A stretch of 64,000 nucleotides of DNA from Lineus longissimus. Taxonomy: Eukaryota; Nemertea; Pilidiophora; Heteronemertea; Lineidae. The translations under genes and the position numbers were made by a program. Each line of letters starts with the position of its first letter. Position 1 is the first letter of the stretch. The stretch covers positions 6,328,501 to 6,392,500 of the forward strand of contig NC_088313.1 of the NCBI RefSeq assembly GCF_910592395.1, in the 5' to 3' direction. Of this stretch, positions 1 through 8,257 are shown piece after piece. The notes beneath the pieces were generated by a model. It ran no database searches and was not told where the DNA came from. It was given only the letters and a program-made list of their open reading frames with translations.

Positions 1-1161
1 TTGACAGACGATCAGTGTCAACTGAAATGTTTAGCGTCTGTCGTTCGTTTTGACTGATAAAAAAATCATCGAATGTGTTATCCGACCATGTGGCATCAAA
101 ATATTCCAGTCAAACTTTACCCTTTTTGGTGGAGAAATTTGATCGGGAATACGTCATATGCGGAAAGGGGTCTAAAATGAGACCACATTTAAAAGCAGCT
201 TCACATTCCTCCAGTAGCTACTTAATTATTCAAGTTGTCCATTATCTGACATGTGTGCAAATTTGTATTCCTGCCAAAAGCTTATCAACCATAATTTTGC
301 GCATTCTTTTACATGAGTGATCCCCGACCTGCGCGGCTTTGAAAGAGCAATGTATGGACCCTCTGCTCTCAAGATGGTACGTCTCTAGCATTCTTAGAAG
401 TGTCAAGTTTTTGCTTTAAAAGGTGTAAATTGTTACAAACAACAGGGCCAATTTGCCGTCTGATGATATTTCGAGATGTGTCATTTCTCACAGATGGGCC
501 TCGGTAAGCCCTTTAATACCTGGCTTATATGCGCAGTCTATCTCGTTGTTTTAGGTCAGAAAAAAAACTTTTAATGTGTTATCCGACGTACGTGGCACAT
601 GATATTCCATTTGCATGCGTTGTTTTAAACAGTCCATTATTGGGTGCGATGTCAAAAATGGGCCAAATCAGCACCGCTAGTAATAGGGAAACGAATGTAC
701 GACTATCTACGACAAAACCTAGAATCATGGGTGAAAAACTTCACTCTTCATCATTATTCATGTACATTTGTCAAGAATTCATTGTTTTAACCCACAAACA
801 CTACCAAAAACCCAACATGAAAAATTTCTGTTAACACTGGGGGTCTTTGGTTTTTTTAATTTTTTTAAATTTTTTTTTTCCCAAAAACCTAACAAACTTA
901 CCAAACTTACGATAGCATATTCCTTTGGGGATAACATGGAAATTCCGTGCAAATCAAGTGTTGGCAAGTTGAATATTCGTCTAACAGATGAAAACAATGG
1001 CATTATCGACCTTAATGGTTTTGATGTACAGTATCAATTGGCCTTTACTCACTGCGCCTGATTTTTTACTCACTGCGCCTGATTTTTTACTCACTGCGCC
1101 TGATTTTTTACTCACTGAGCCTGATTTTTTACTCATTTTGGCTAAAATCACACTAAACTAA
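1..1161 (+). repeat. Polinton terminal region, left arm
   Basis: No convincing gene is present in this 1.16 kb; short ORFs here have no recognisable domains. An imperfect direct repeat of about 75 bp lies at about 31-105 and 541-613. Both copies carry GTGTTATCCGAC followed by a GTGGCA-like and an ATATTCC-like block. The outer bases (TTGACAGACGATCAG) pair with the right end at 16050. It is read as the terminal and subterminal region of the element, which in Polintons carries the ends used by integrase and terminal protein. Confidence 0.7.
1046..1140 (+). repeat. 21-bp tandem repeat, about four units
   Basis: The unit ACTCACTGCGCCTGATTTTT is repeated about four times, the last with GAGCC in place of GCGCC, then breaks down at CTCATTTTGGC. 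It lies just upstream of the first small gene and is mirrored at 14911-15005. It could be a promoter-proximal array or simple replication slippage. Confidence 0.75.
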
Positions 1162-1599
1162 ATGGCAGGAATAGCTATGATGATTGGTTCTGCGCTGGTG
1201 AATGGTTTAGCCTTCACCGGTTCTGGATACCTTTTTAAAAAACTAGACAAGAATGGCTATGAGGATGAAATGAAGAGACACAATTTAGCTCAAGAGCAAT
1301 TGCAAAGAGCATCCACAGAATAGGATGAGCATAGGAAAAGTACCATTGACTTCGTTAACCTTGAATTAAAGAGAGAACATGAAGCGGCAATTGACTTCAA
1401 AAATGCCGACGCCTCACTTTCATTGTACAACAGTTTAAACCCACATAATGGAATTACCATTCCTAGACAACCACAATTGAGCGACTACTACAAGCCCAGT
1501 GATGAAATGAAGAATTACGAATACCTTTGGATTATTTTAGGATTGAGCGTCTTGGGTTTTGGGATTTACTATTTCGTTGGAAAGAAGAAAAAAGACTAG
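1162..1599 (+). pseudogene. Small Polinton membrane protein, in-frame stop
   Basis: Starting at the ATG at 1162 (context TAAATG), the frame reads 145 codons to a stop at 1597-1599, with one internal TAG at 1321-1323 (codon 54). The N-terminus is hydrophobic and glycine-rich (MIGSALVNGLAFTGSGYLF). The middle is charged and probably helical. The C-terminus is a single membrane span (WIILGLSVLGFGIYYFVG) followed by lysines. Small proteins with one or two hydrophobic segments commonly sit beside the ATPase in Polinton-like elements; the role is not known to me. The same TAG is present in the right arm, so the lesion predates the duplication or has been copied. Confidence 0.6.
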
Positions 1600-1628
1600 G
1601 AAGAAGAAAGACTAAGGAAAAAGAAAGA

Positions 1629-2243
1629 CTAAACGTGAATAAAACCATACGGGTGTTCTAGTCTTATGATTAATTTAGATCCTTTCATCTTTTTAAGGGC
1701 ATCTATGTACTTTTGCCTCTGGTCTTTAGGGATAACACTATTTTCTTCTAAGGCATCTTTCATTGCCGATTCATCCTTGTTGAAAAACAGGACTAAAACC
1801 CTTATGTTCTCTCTGAAGTCCTTAACAACAGAGTTGTACTTCTGAACGAGTAACCAAACAGTCAGATTGTAGTGCCTACCGGAAAAGGCAAGATTACATA
1901 ACTCAGACACCTTCTTCTTTGTGTCTCTCAAATAAGCACAGTCGTCAATGATGAATAATGTCTGTGATCCTTCGAAGGCCATGGTGGCAAATTGAAGCAC
2001 AGGGTCTAAATTATTGGCTACAGCAATTGGATTGACAATGAAAACATTCTTGTCTTCGTAAATCCATCTCCTATTGTACGTCTTGTTTCTGAAGTAAGTG
2101 GGACAGAAAATGACTATGTTCTGGAACTTATGGCGATATTCCTTCTCTAAGAGGTCAAGAGCAAAATGAGTCTTACCGCAATTGGTGACTCCTGAAATTA
2201 ACATGTTGTGTGGACCGAAAACTAGTATGTCTTTTGCCTTCAT
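1629..2243 (-). CDS. Polinton DNA-packaging ATPase (A32/FtsK-HerA type)
   Basis: This is a 204-residue protein starting at the ATG that is the reverse complement of 2241-2243. The Walker A motif is GVTNCGKTHF near residue 18. The Walker B motif is TLFIIDDCA near residue 95. A sensor-like segment SGRHYNLTVWLLVQ follows near residue 120. Length and motif order match the FtsK-HerA-fold genome-packaging ATPases of Polintons and large DNA viruses, which pump DNA into capsids. It is divergent from the integrase gene with only four bases between the two start codons. The frame is fully open. No capsid gene accompanies it here, so its substrate is absent from this copy. Confidence 0.9.
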   Translation of the reverse strand: MKAKDILVFGPHNMLISGVTNCGKTHFALDLLEKEYRHKFQNIVIFCPTYFRNKTYNRRWIYEDKNVFIVNPIAVANNLDPVLQFATMAFEGSQTLFIIDDCAYLRDTKKKVSELCNLAFSGRHYNLTVWLLVQKYNSVVKDFRENIRVLVLFFNKDESAMKDALEENSVIPKDQRQKYIDALKKMKGSKLIIRLEHPYGFIHV

Positions 2244-2250
2244 TTAAATG
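2241..2250. promoter_or_regulatory. Shared divergent start palindrome CATTTAAATG
   Basis: The 10-bp perfect palindrome holds both start codons: CAT for the minus-strand ATPase and ATG for the plus-strand integrase. Each gene therefore has the same TAAATG start context. The other element genes at 1162, 3475, 4414 and 4793 also start in TAAATG. The copy in the right arm is at 13801-13810. Any 5' leader must lie inside the opposite coding region. Confidence 0.6.
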
Positions 2251-3441
2251 AGTAAAACAGAACTAAAAGACCCAGGCAAAGTCCAGTCGAATCCAGACAA
2301 CATCGAACAGTCGAATCCAGACAACATCGAACAGTATCTGAGAGATTTGTACTACAATCCTGAAAGTCCTGTGGCTTACAGTTCATTAGGTAAGATATGG
2401 AAAAAAGTAAGGGAAGATAGTGTTACTAATAAAACTAGTAAAACTGGTAAACCTAGTAACAAAATCAAGTACAAGGAAGTAAAAGAATTTCTAGACACAC
2501 TACCAACTCACCAACTACACAAACCGGCCATTAAGAAATTTACGTTCCGAAAGACAATGGTATCGTACATCGATCAACAGTGGCAAGCAGATCTTGTGGA
2601 CATGCAAAAATTTGAGAAACAGAATAAAGGCAACAGATTCATTTTGACAGTAATTGACTTATTCAGTCGCTATGCTTGGGCTATGGCCGTTAAGAGCAAG
2701 AGAGGAGAAGAAATCAGAGATGCATTTAAAGTGATCTTTGAGGAAGCAAAACCAACGAAAATCCAATTTGACGAAGGCAATGAGTTCTACAACCAGCACT
2801 TCAAAAAACTCTTGAGAGAAAACAACATTGAGTGGTTCTCTACATTTTCAAGTAAGAAGGCAGCAGTTGTGGAAAGATTCAACAGAACTTTAAAGGATAA
2901 AATGTGGAAGTACTTCACCGCAAAGGAAACTGACAAGTGGGTCGATGTCCTAGATGAATTGGTGAGCGGGTACAACAACTCATTTCACTCAACAATAGGT
3001 ATGAAACCAATTGACGCCAGAAAGAGGGAGAATGAAGGAACTGTCTGGTACAACCTTTACGGCCTTCACCTTAAAGAAACATTTGGTGATCCAAAGTACA
3101 AGGTTGGTGACAGTGTCAGAATTTCAAAGTACAAGACTATTTTCGGCAAAGGCTACTTGCCCAATTTCACTGAAGAAGTCTTTCAAATAAGACAGATCAT
3201 CTTCACTCATCCAATTGTCTACAAACTTGAAGATTACCAAAAGGAAGAAATTCAAGGATATTTCTATGAGGAGGAATTAAGTTATGTTCCTAATCCTGAC
3301 CAAATAGAATACAAAATAGAGAAGATAATAAGGCGCAAGACCACTAAAGGTAAAAAATACGGATTAGTGAAATGGAAAGGTTACAGTGACAAATTCAATG
3401 AATGGTTACCAATTTCAGGAATAAAAAGCCTAAAAGACTAA
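2248..3441 (+). CDS. Polinton integrase (RVE) with C-terminal chromodomain
   Basis: This is a 397-residue retroviral-type integrase. The catalytic triad is visible: D in WQADLVDM, D in IQFDEGNEF, and E in AAVVERFNRTL, within a normal RVE core at about residues 108-260. The C-terminus (about 350-395) is a chromodomain (YKIEKIIRR, YGLVKWKGYS, EWLP), as in Polinton and chromovirus integrases, which can bind histone tails. Near the N-terminus there is a doubled SNPDNIEQ segment and a short-repeat stretch (TNKTSKTGKPSNK) that differs by 9 bp from the right-arm copy. The frame is open and the start is in TAAATG. In Polintons this enzyme inserts the linear element with a 5-6 bp duplication. Confidence 0.93.
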   Translation: MSKTELKDPGKVQSNPDNIEQSNPDNIEQYLRDLYYNPESPVAYSSLGKIWKKVREDSVTNKTSKTGKPSNKIKYKEVKEFLDTLPTHQLHKPAIKKFTFRKTMVSYIDQQWQADLVDMQKFEKQNKGNRFILTVIDLFSRYAWAMAVKSKRGEEIRDAFKVIFEEAKPTKIQFDEGNEFYNQHFKKLLRENNIEWFSTFSSKKAAVVERFNRTLKDKMWKYFTAKETDKWVDVLDELVSGYNNSFHSTIGMKPIDARKRENEGTVWYNLYGLHLKETFGDPKYKVGDSVRISKYKTIFGKGYLPNFTEEVFQIRQIIFTHPIVYKLEDYQKEEIQGYFYEEELSYVPNPDQIEYKIEKIIRRKTTKGKKYGLVKWKGYSDKFNEWLPISGIKSLKD

Positions 3442-3474
3442 AAAACCTTAATTTAAAAACTTTTTATCCTTTAA

Positions 3475-4347
3475 ATGGAGAGTCAAATGGAAGGACAGAT
3501 ATTTAACATGAACTATTATGGTACAGTGAACAACAACTATTATGGTACTGTCAATGTTAATCAGTATCCTGCTAATCGGGAGCCGGTTTATCAGTATCCT
3601 GTTAATCAGTATCCTGTTAATCAGTATCCTGTTAATCAGTACCCTGTTAATCGATATCAACCAGTAGTTTCAGGGCCTACATTTAAATGTGTTAAGTGCA
3701 ATGCAACAAAACCTGAAAGTGAATTTGATAAGAATAGAAGAGGCAATTTACTGGATTATTGTAAATTATGTGGTTCCACGTTAACCAAGAAATGCGGTAA
3801 ATGTGGAGAAGTGAAATTACTAAGTGATGGTGAATTCGGTAAAGAAGGAAAAAAACGCGAATGTAGAGCTTGTTTTAATTCATACTACAAAGGTTATCTT
3901 GATAAGAATGGTAATAGAGACAGTCATAAAGTCAGAGTTGATCTAAACAAAATAGCCAAAGGTGAGTGCCCTGATAACTCGAAATTACATCTAGGTTGTT
4001 CCAATGAGTTCTTCAGGGATTGGTTAAACTACCAAAGGGGACTATCACAAATACAAATAGTAGATGAGGAGTTGGACCATGTTCTACCAATAAAGGAATT
4101 CAAAGATCATCCAGAACTGTGTTACTCTTGGTTTAACATGCGGCCAATGTCTAAAACACAAAACAGACAGAAGAGTTCCACAGTCGACTGGAGTATTTTC
4201 AAAGAGCAGTTGGGCCGCTCATTTAACTTTATGGTCAATAAGCATAATGAAAACTGGTTTGACTATCGAGACGAAAACGTGATAAACGAGTGGAAAAGGA
4301 TAAGAAACAAGTATTTTTGGAATAACCCAGAATTTAACGATACCTGA
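3475..4347 (+). CDS. Zinc-ribbon / HNH endonuclease-like protein with YPVNQ repeats
   Basis: This protein has 290 residues. Residues 1-65 are Asn/Tyr-rich, with YYGTVN repeated twice and a run of QYPVN pentapeptides encoded by 15-bp repeats. Residues 70-135 carry paired CxxC knuckles (CVKC, CKLC, CGKC, CRAC). An HNH-like core follows: LDHVLPIKEF near residue 202 and NMRPMSKTQNRQKS near residue 222, matching the DH...NLRP...N pattern of HNH nucleases. The start is in TTTAAATG. It lies downstream of the integrase in the same direction. A nuclease role in element replication or host DNA cutting is inference. Confidence 0.7.
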   Translation: MESQMEGQIFNMNYYGTVNNNYYGTVNVNQYPANREPVYQYPVNQYPVNQYPVNQYPVNRYQPVVSGPTFKCVKCNATKPESEFDKNRRGNLLDYCKLCGSTLTKKCGKCGEVKLLSDGEFGKEGKKRECRACFNSYYKGYLDKNGNRDSHKVRVDLNKIAKGECPDNSKLHLGCSNEFFRDWLNYQRGLSQIQIVDEELDHVLPIKEFKDHPELCYSWFNMRPMSKTQNRQKSSTVDWSIFKEQLGRSFNFMVNKHNENWFDYRDENVINEWKRIRNKYFWNNPEFNDT

Positions 4348-4400
4348 AAATGTCTGAAAATCATTAAGTAGAAGGATATCTTCAGACATTTTCAGGTATC
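4339..4400. terminator. 20-bp perfect inverted repeat at the HNH gene 3' end
   Basis: The arms 4339-4358 and 4381-4400 are exact reverse complements (GATACCTGAAAATGTCTGAA) around a 22-base spacer. The left arm overlaps the stop codon of the HNH gene. The next gene starts 14 bases after the right arm. The motif GTCTGAAAAT recurs upstream of the polymerase gene near 5597-5620. A transcription-end or regulatory hairpin is inferred from position only. Confidence 0.6.
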
Positions 4401-4413
4401 TTCCTCTGAATAA

Positions 4414-4653
4414 ATGAATAGAACTTGGGGTTACACAAAACGACCACGTTATTGGAAAGAAAGATTAGAACGATTTCACAGAGAATTAGAGGCAGAAGAA
4501 GAGTCAAAGTTGGAGCCTGGTCCCGAAAAACCTTTAAACCCTGTTGGGCCTGCTATGGTCGAAAAACCTGCTATGGTCGAAAAACCTTTTAACCCTGTTG
4601 GGCCTGCTATGGTCGAAAAACCTGCTGGGCCAGAAAAAACCTTTAAAATTTAA
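4414..4653 (+). CDS. Small hypothetical protein with GPAMVEKP repeats
   Basis: This 79-residue ORF begins in the TAAATG context. The N-terminus is basic and aromatic (MNRTWGYTKRPRYWKERLER). The second half repeats VGPAMVEKP with proline and glutamate spacers. No domain is recognised. The support is the shared start context, its position between two element genes and its conservation in both arms. Repeat-encoded low complexity is equally compatible with a non-essential ORF. Confidence 0.4.
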   Translation: MNRTWGYTKRPRYWKERLERFHRELEAEEESKLEPGPEKPLNPVGPAMVEKPAMVEKPFNPVGPAMVEKPAGPEKTFKI

Positions 4654-4727
4654 TGTACTTCAAAAACCTGTAGTGTCTGCAAGATCAACACTAAACACTA
4701 GAAATGACAGAACAACTGATTCTAGTT

Positions 4728-4799
4728 ATTCCCACTAATTAAATGGATGGAGATTCCCACTAATTAAATGGATGGAGATTCCCACTAATTAAATGAATG
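4728..4799 (+). repeat. 25-bp tandem repeat duplicating a gene start
   Basis: Three units spaced 25 bp apart start at 4728, 4753 and 4778, each containing CCCACTAATTAAATG. The last one supplies the ATG at 4793 of the next gene. The start region, including its TAAATG, has been amplified, giving three candidate start sites. The right-arm copy is at about 11261-11332. Confidence 0.75.
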
Positions 4800-5482
4800 G
4801 AGACAACAAGGTTTATCCAGATTTAAGTAATTTAAACTCTGAAATTCATTTAAACTCTGAAAGTCATTTAAACTCTGCAAGTCATTTAAACTATGAAAGG
4901 TCTGAAAAGCACACAGAAAGTAACCCTCAGGCTTTCAGACTACAACAAATATGTGAGGTTAAGAGTTTCTTAGAAAGCGAGATTGAATTTAGAAGAAAGA
5001 TATTTTCAAAGTACAAAAAAGCATTTAGCGTAATTACTGGCATTAGTCATAGTCTTAATTTTGTAAGCGTCGCGGCTGGCTCAGTTGGTGTGTCTGCACT
5101 GGCTGGTGTCATTACAGCACCAATAGGTTTTGCACTTGGTGGAGTGACCATTGGTAGCGCCATTATCTCCTCAGCCCTAAGTTGGAAGAAAAAAGATATC
5201 CTGAAGAAAATTGAAAAACATGAGAAGATTGGAATGTTGGCAATTTCAAAACTTAACTCCATCAATGATCTGGTAAGTAAGGCCATGAGTGATTCACACA
5301 TTTCAACAGATGAGTTTACCTTGATTCTCAAAGAAAAGGAACATTTCTATGAAAAATGCCATCAGAAAAAAACAGAGGGAGGCAAGTTCAGATGTTGATG
5401 TGGAATCTTTAAAGAAGACTTTTTTAGAAGAAGGAAAAAAACTGGCACAAACAGAGATGATAGAGAAACTGAAGTCACAGTA
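4793..5482 (+). pseudogene. Hydrophobic Polinton-associated protein, C-terminal frameshift
   Basis: The ORF of 201 codons ends at 5398. Its N-terminus has HLNSE/HLNSA repeats. A central stretch of about 50 residues is glycine- and alanine-rich and hydrophobic (VAAGSVGVSALAGVITAPIG and following), probably two membrane-inserting helices. Charged helices follow. After 5350 another frame stays open to a stop at 5480-5482 and encodes a charged helix of the kind that usually ends such proteins (FLEEGKKLAQTEMIEKL), so a one-base shift in an A-run near 5365 probably truncated it. Both arms carry the same shift. A membrane or virion-associated role is possible but unproven. Confidence 0.55.
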
Positions 5483-5649
5483 ATGGTGTCACCACTATTG
5501 GTGTCACCAATGATTAATCACCATTATCACTATTACCCTCAACCATTATCGGTACCACCGTTATCGCCATCAGCACCCCCGATGTATGTTGAAAGTGTCT
5601 GAAAATGTCTGAAAATTTAATTTAATAATTTTTGTTATCCTAAATAGAA

Positions 5650-8257
5650 ATGGTTGATAAAAATGAGAAAATACATTGTTCAACATGTAACAAGGAGATA
5701 TCATACAGCAATCTTTCAGCACATAGGAAAACCAAAGGGCACAAAAGAATGGAGTTAACAAGCAAGTCAGACTCGAGTTCTCGTTCACTGCGTTTACCTA
5801 ACCCTATTCTACTACAAGATACCAAGAAACTTGAACTACAGGACAAAGTCCGATTCGAGGCTAAGGAATTGGAGAGCATAAAGAATGTGAAGGATATCGA
5901 AGTGGTAAAAGAATTTGGTAAACCAGTTGTTACCATTCGTCTGAAAATTAGCAAACCGGCAAAACACGTTTTCGAGTACAGAGGTAAACTGGAAGAAATT
6001 ATCTTCAAGCTAACTGATTACCATCATAAAATAAGTATTTCAGTTAAAGCTGAATTTGACAGGTCTGGCAAAAAGGCTATCTATCCTATTCAATCTCCAA
6101 TGGAAAGCATAATTTCAAGAAACCAGGCAATTAATGCCCTAAACAGTCAATTGAACTACATAAAGGCCGCGATTGAGGAACGATACTTCGAAGGAAGCGG
6201 CCTGAGTTTAAATGAAATAAAGTCGTGCGATCTCACGATATGTTCCTACAAGAAATGTAAAGGCGGCCACTACACTTGTTTACCATTCAGAACTAAAGCT
6301 GTAATCAATGTGAAATCAAATGATGAGAAATGTTTTCTTATTTTGGCTGCCAAATACCATGACAACATTTCGTGTGAGAGGCAAAAAGGTTTTAATGCAA
6401 CAGAAATTAACCCCTACAAGATGTATGAAAATGAGATTAAGATCAAATCATTTCCTGTTTGCGTTCAAAAGGATATCCCTAAGATCGAACAAGACAATGG
6501 TATCAAGATTAATGTGTTCAAGTTAGAGAACGAATGGGCTAAAAGCATTTATGCCGCAAAGCTGGAACCACTCTACCTCTCTAAGAACCATGATGATGAT
6601 GATGTTATCGATCTGTTGTATTTTAAGGATCATTTCATGTACATAAGAGACATAAATCTATTCTTCAAGACTGACAGGAATAGTGTATTCATTTGTAGGA
6701 GATGCATGAATTACTTTTACAAGAAATCTACACTAGAAAGACATAAATTGAAATGTGGAAAACACGATTACTGTAAGATCAGTCTCAACCGAATAGTAAA
6801 TGGTCACAACTTAAGTTTGAAAAGCACTCATTCAAGAACAGAGTTCCCTTTGTAATCTATGCTGATTTCGAAGCGATAAGCACAACAGTCAATGATAACA
6901 CAACTCAGACAGATACCACTGTTACCACTGTTACCACTGTTACTACTAAAAAACTATTCAAACAGATTGCGTCAGCAGTTGGAGTTTACGTTCACTCTGA
7001 CTATCCACAAATCTACGCCAGTGGGTATCTCAGTCACAGAGGTGCTGATGTAGTTGACGTTTTCTGTAACTGGTTACCCAGAAAGGAAGAGACGTTCTCA
7101 ACTCTACTGAAATGCAACATTCCTCTCACCATGACAGATGAAGATTTGGTGAGATACTCACAAGAAACAAACTGTTACTACTGCAATGAATTGTTAGGGT
7201 TTCCACATGAGGACAGAGTTCAAGATCACAATCACTACAATGGAGAATACAGAGGTGCTGCTCACAAAGCTTGCAACTTGAACGAGAAGAAAGCCATGTT
7301 CGTTCCAGTGTTTTTTCACAATCTCAGTAATTACGATGCTCACCTCTTCATCAGAGAATTGTTGTCTAGGTCACAAAAGAAACTGAAGTTTCTTGCTAAA
7401 AACGCAGAAGAGTACATTTCATTTGAGTTAGGTTGTTTAAAATTTTTAGACTCTTACAGATTCTTACAGTCTGGATTGGACAACATCACCAAATCTATGG
7501 AAGATGATGACTTTAAGATAACAAGACAGTCTTATCCAAATCCTGACGATTTTAAACTATTGAGGAAGAAAGGATCAGTGCCTTATTCATTTTACACATC
7601 ACATGAAAGTTACAGTGTTACTCACTTAGAGAAGTCTATGTTCTTTGATGAATTGAAGAATGAAATGGCGGATGATTCAGTTTACCTAAAATCCAAAGAC
7701 ATATGGGATCATTTCAATATCAAAAATCATGGAGAGTTCATCGACCTGTACCTCAAACAGATGTTCTTTTGTTAGCTGATTTATTCGAGAAATTCAGGGA
7801 CGTTAATTTAAACAATTTCCAGATCGATCCTTGTCACTGCTATTCAGCACCTGGCTTGACCTGGTTGGCCGGATTGAAACACACAGACATAAATCTCGAA
7901 CTTCTTACCGATACCAATATCCTACTTACTTTCGAGAAAGCAATACGAGGTGGAATTTCGGGTGTTATGGGAACAAGACATGTCAAGGCCGATGTGAGTC
8001 ATAAGCTCCTGTACATAGATGCAAATAATCTCTATGGCTGGGCAATGATGGAAAGTCAGCCTTACGGCAGTTTTCAAATGTTTGACAATACCATGATCAA
8101 AGCAAACATAACTTATCAGGATATCATGTCAATTCCTAAAGACAGTGAAGTAGGATATCTTTTCGAAGTAGATTTAGGTTATCCAGAGGAAATCAAGTTC
8201 AAGTCAAAGAACTTTCCATTCTGTCCAGAATCGCTTTTCATTTCACGTTTAAATTAA
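5650..8257 (+). pseudogene. Protein-primed family B DNA polymerase, truncated and frameshifted (left copy)
   Basis: This is the N-terminal part of the Polinton pPolB. It starts at 5650 with a CSTCNKEI...H..H zinc finger; a second finger (CRRCMNYFY) is near 6690. After a frame change near 6815 comes exonuclease motif I (YADFEAI). A DHNHYNGEYRGAAHKACNL zinc/HNH-like insert and exonuclease motif II (FHNLSNYDAHLF) follow. A second frame change near 7765 falls at the third exonuclease motif. The last part has the GLTW segment and palm motif A (DANNLYGWAM) near 8020-8055. It then ends at the palindrome junction, so palm motifs B and C are missing and no active enzyme is possible. Both frame changes also occur in the right arm. 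Confidence 0.88.
7814..8246 (+). other. Single-copy loop of the palindrome (polymerase segment)
   Basis: These 433 bases have no partner in the other arm. They continue the left polymerase through motif A. The right arm resumes at 8247 with the reverse complement of 7813. The left half-element is therefore longer than the right one, as expected from a fold-back or end-joining event between two unequally broken copies. At the junction no homology longer than a few bases is evident by eye. Confidence 0.85.

Noticed and set aside
529-1061. ORFs of about 100 codons in the Polinton terminal region, repeated in the right arm
   Set aside because: No domain, no TAAATG start, T-rich low complexity; duplication alone explains their presence in both arms.
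3448-3660. Isoleucine-rich antisense ORF with RILIN repeats
   Set aside because: Reverse reading of the QYPVN-coding 15-bp repeats.
5047-5331. Antisense ORF opposite the 201-codon gene
   Set aside because: Shadow of the Gly/Ala-rich coding strand.
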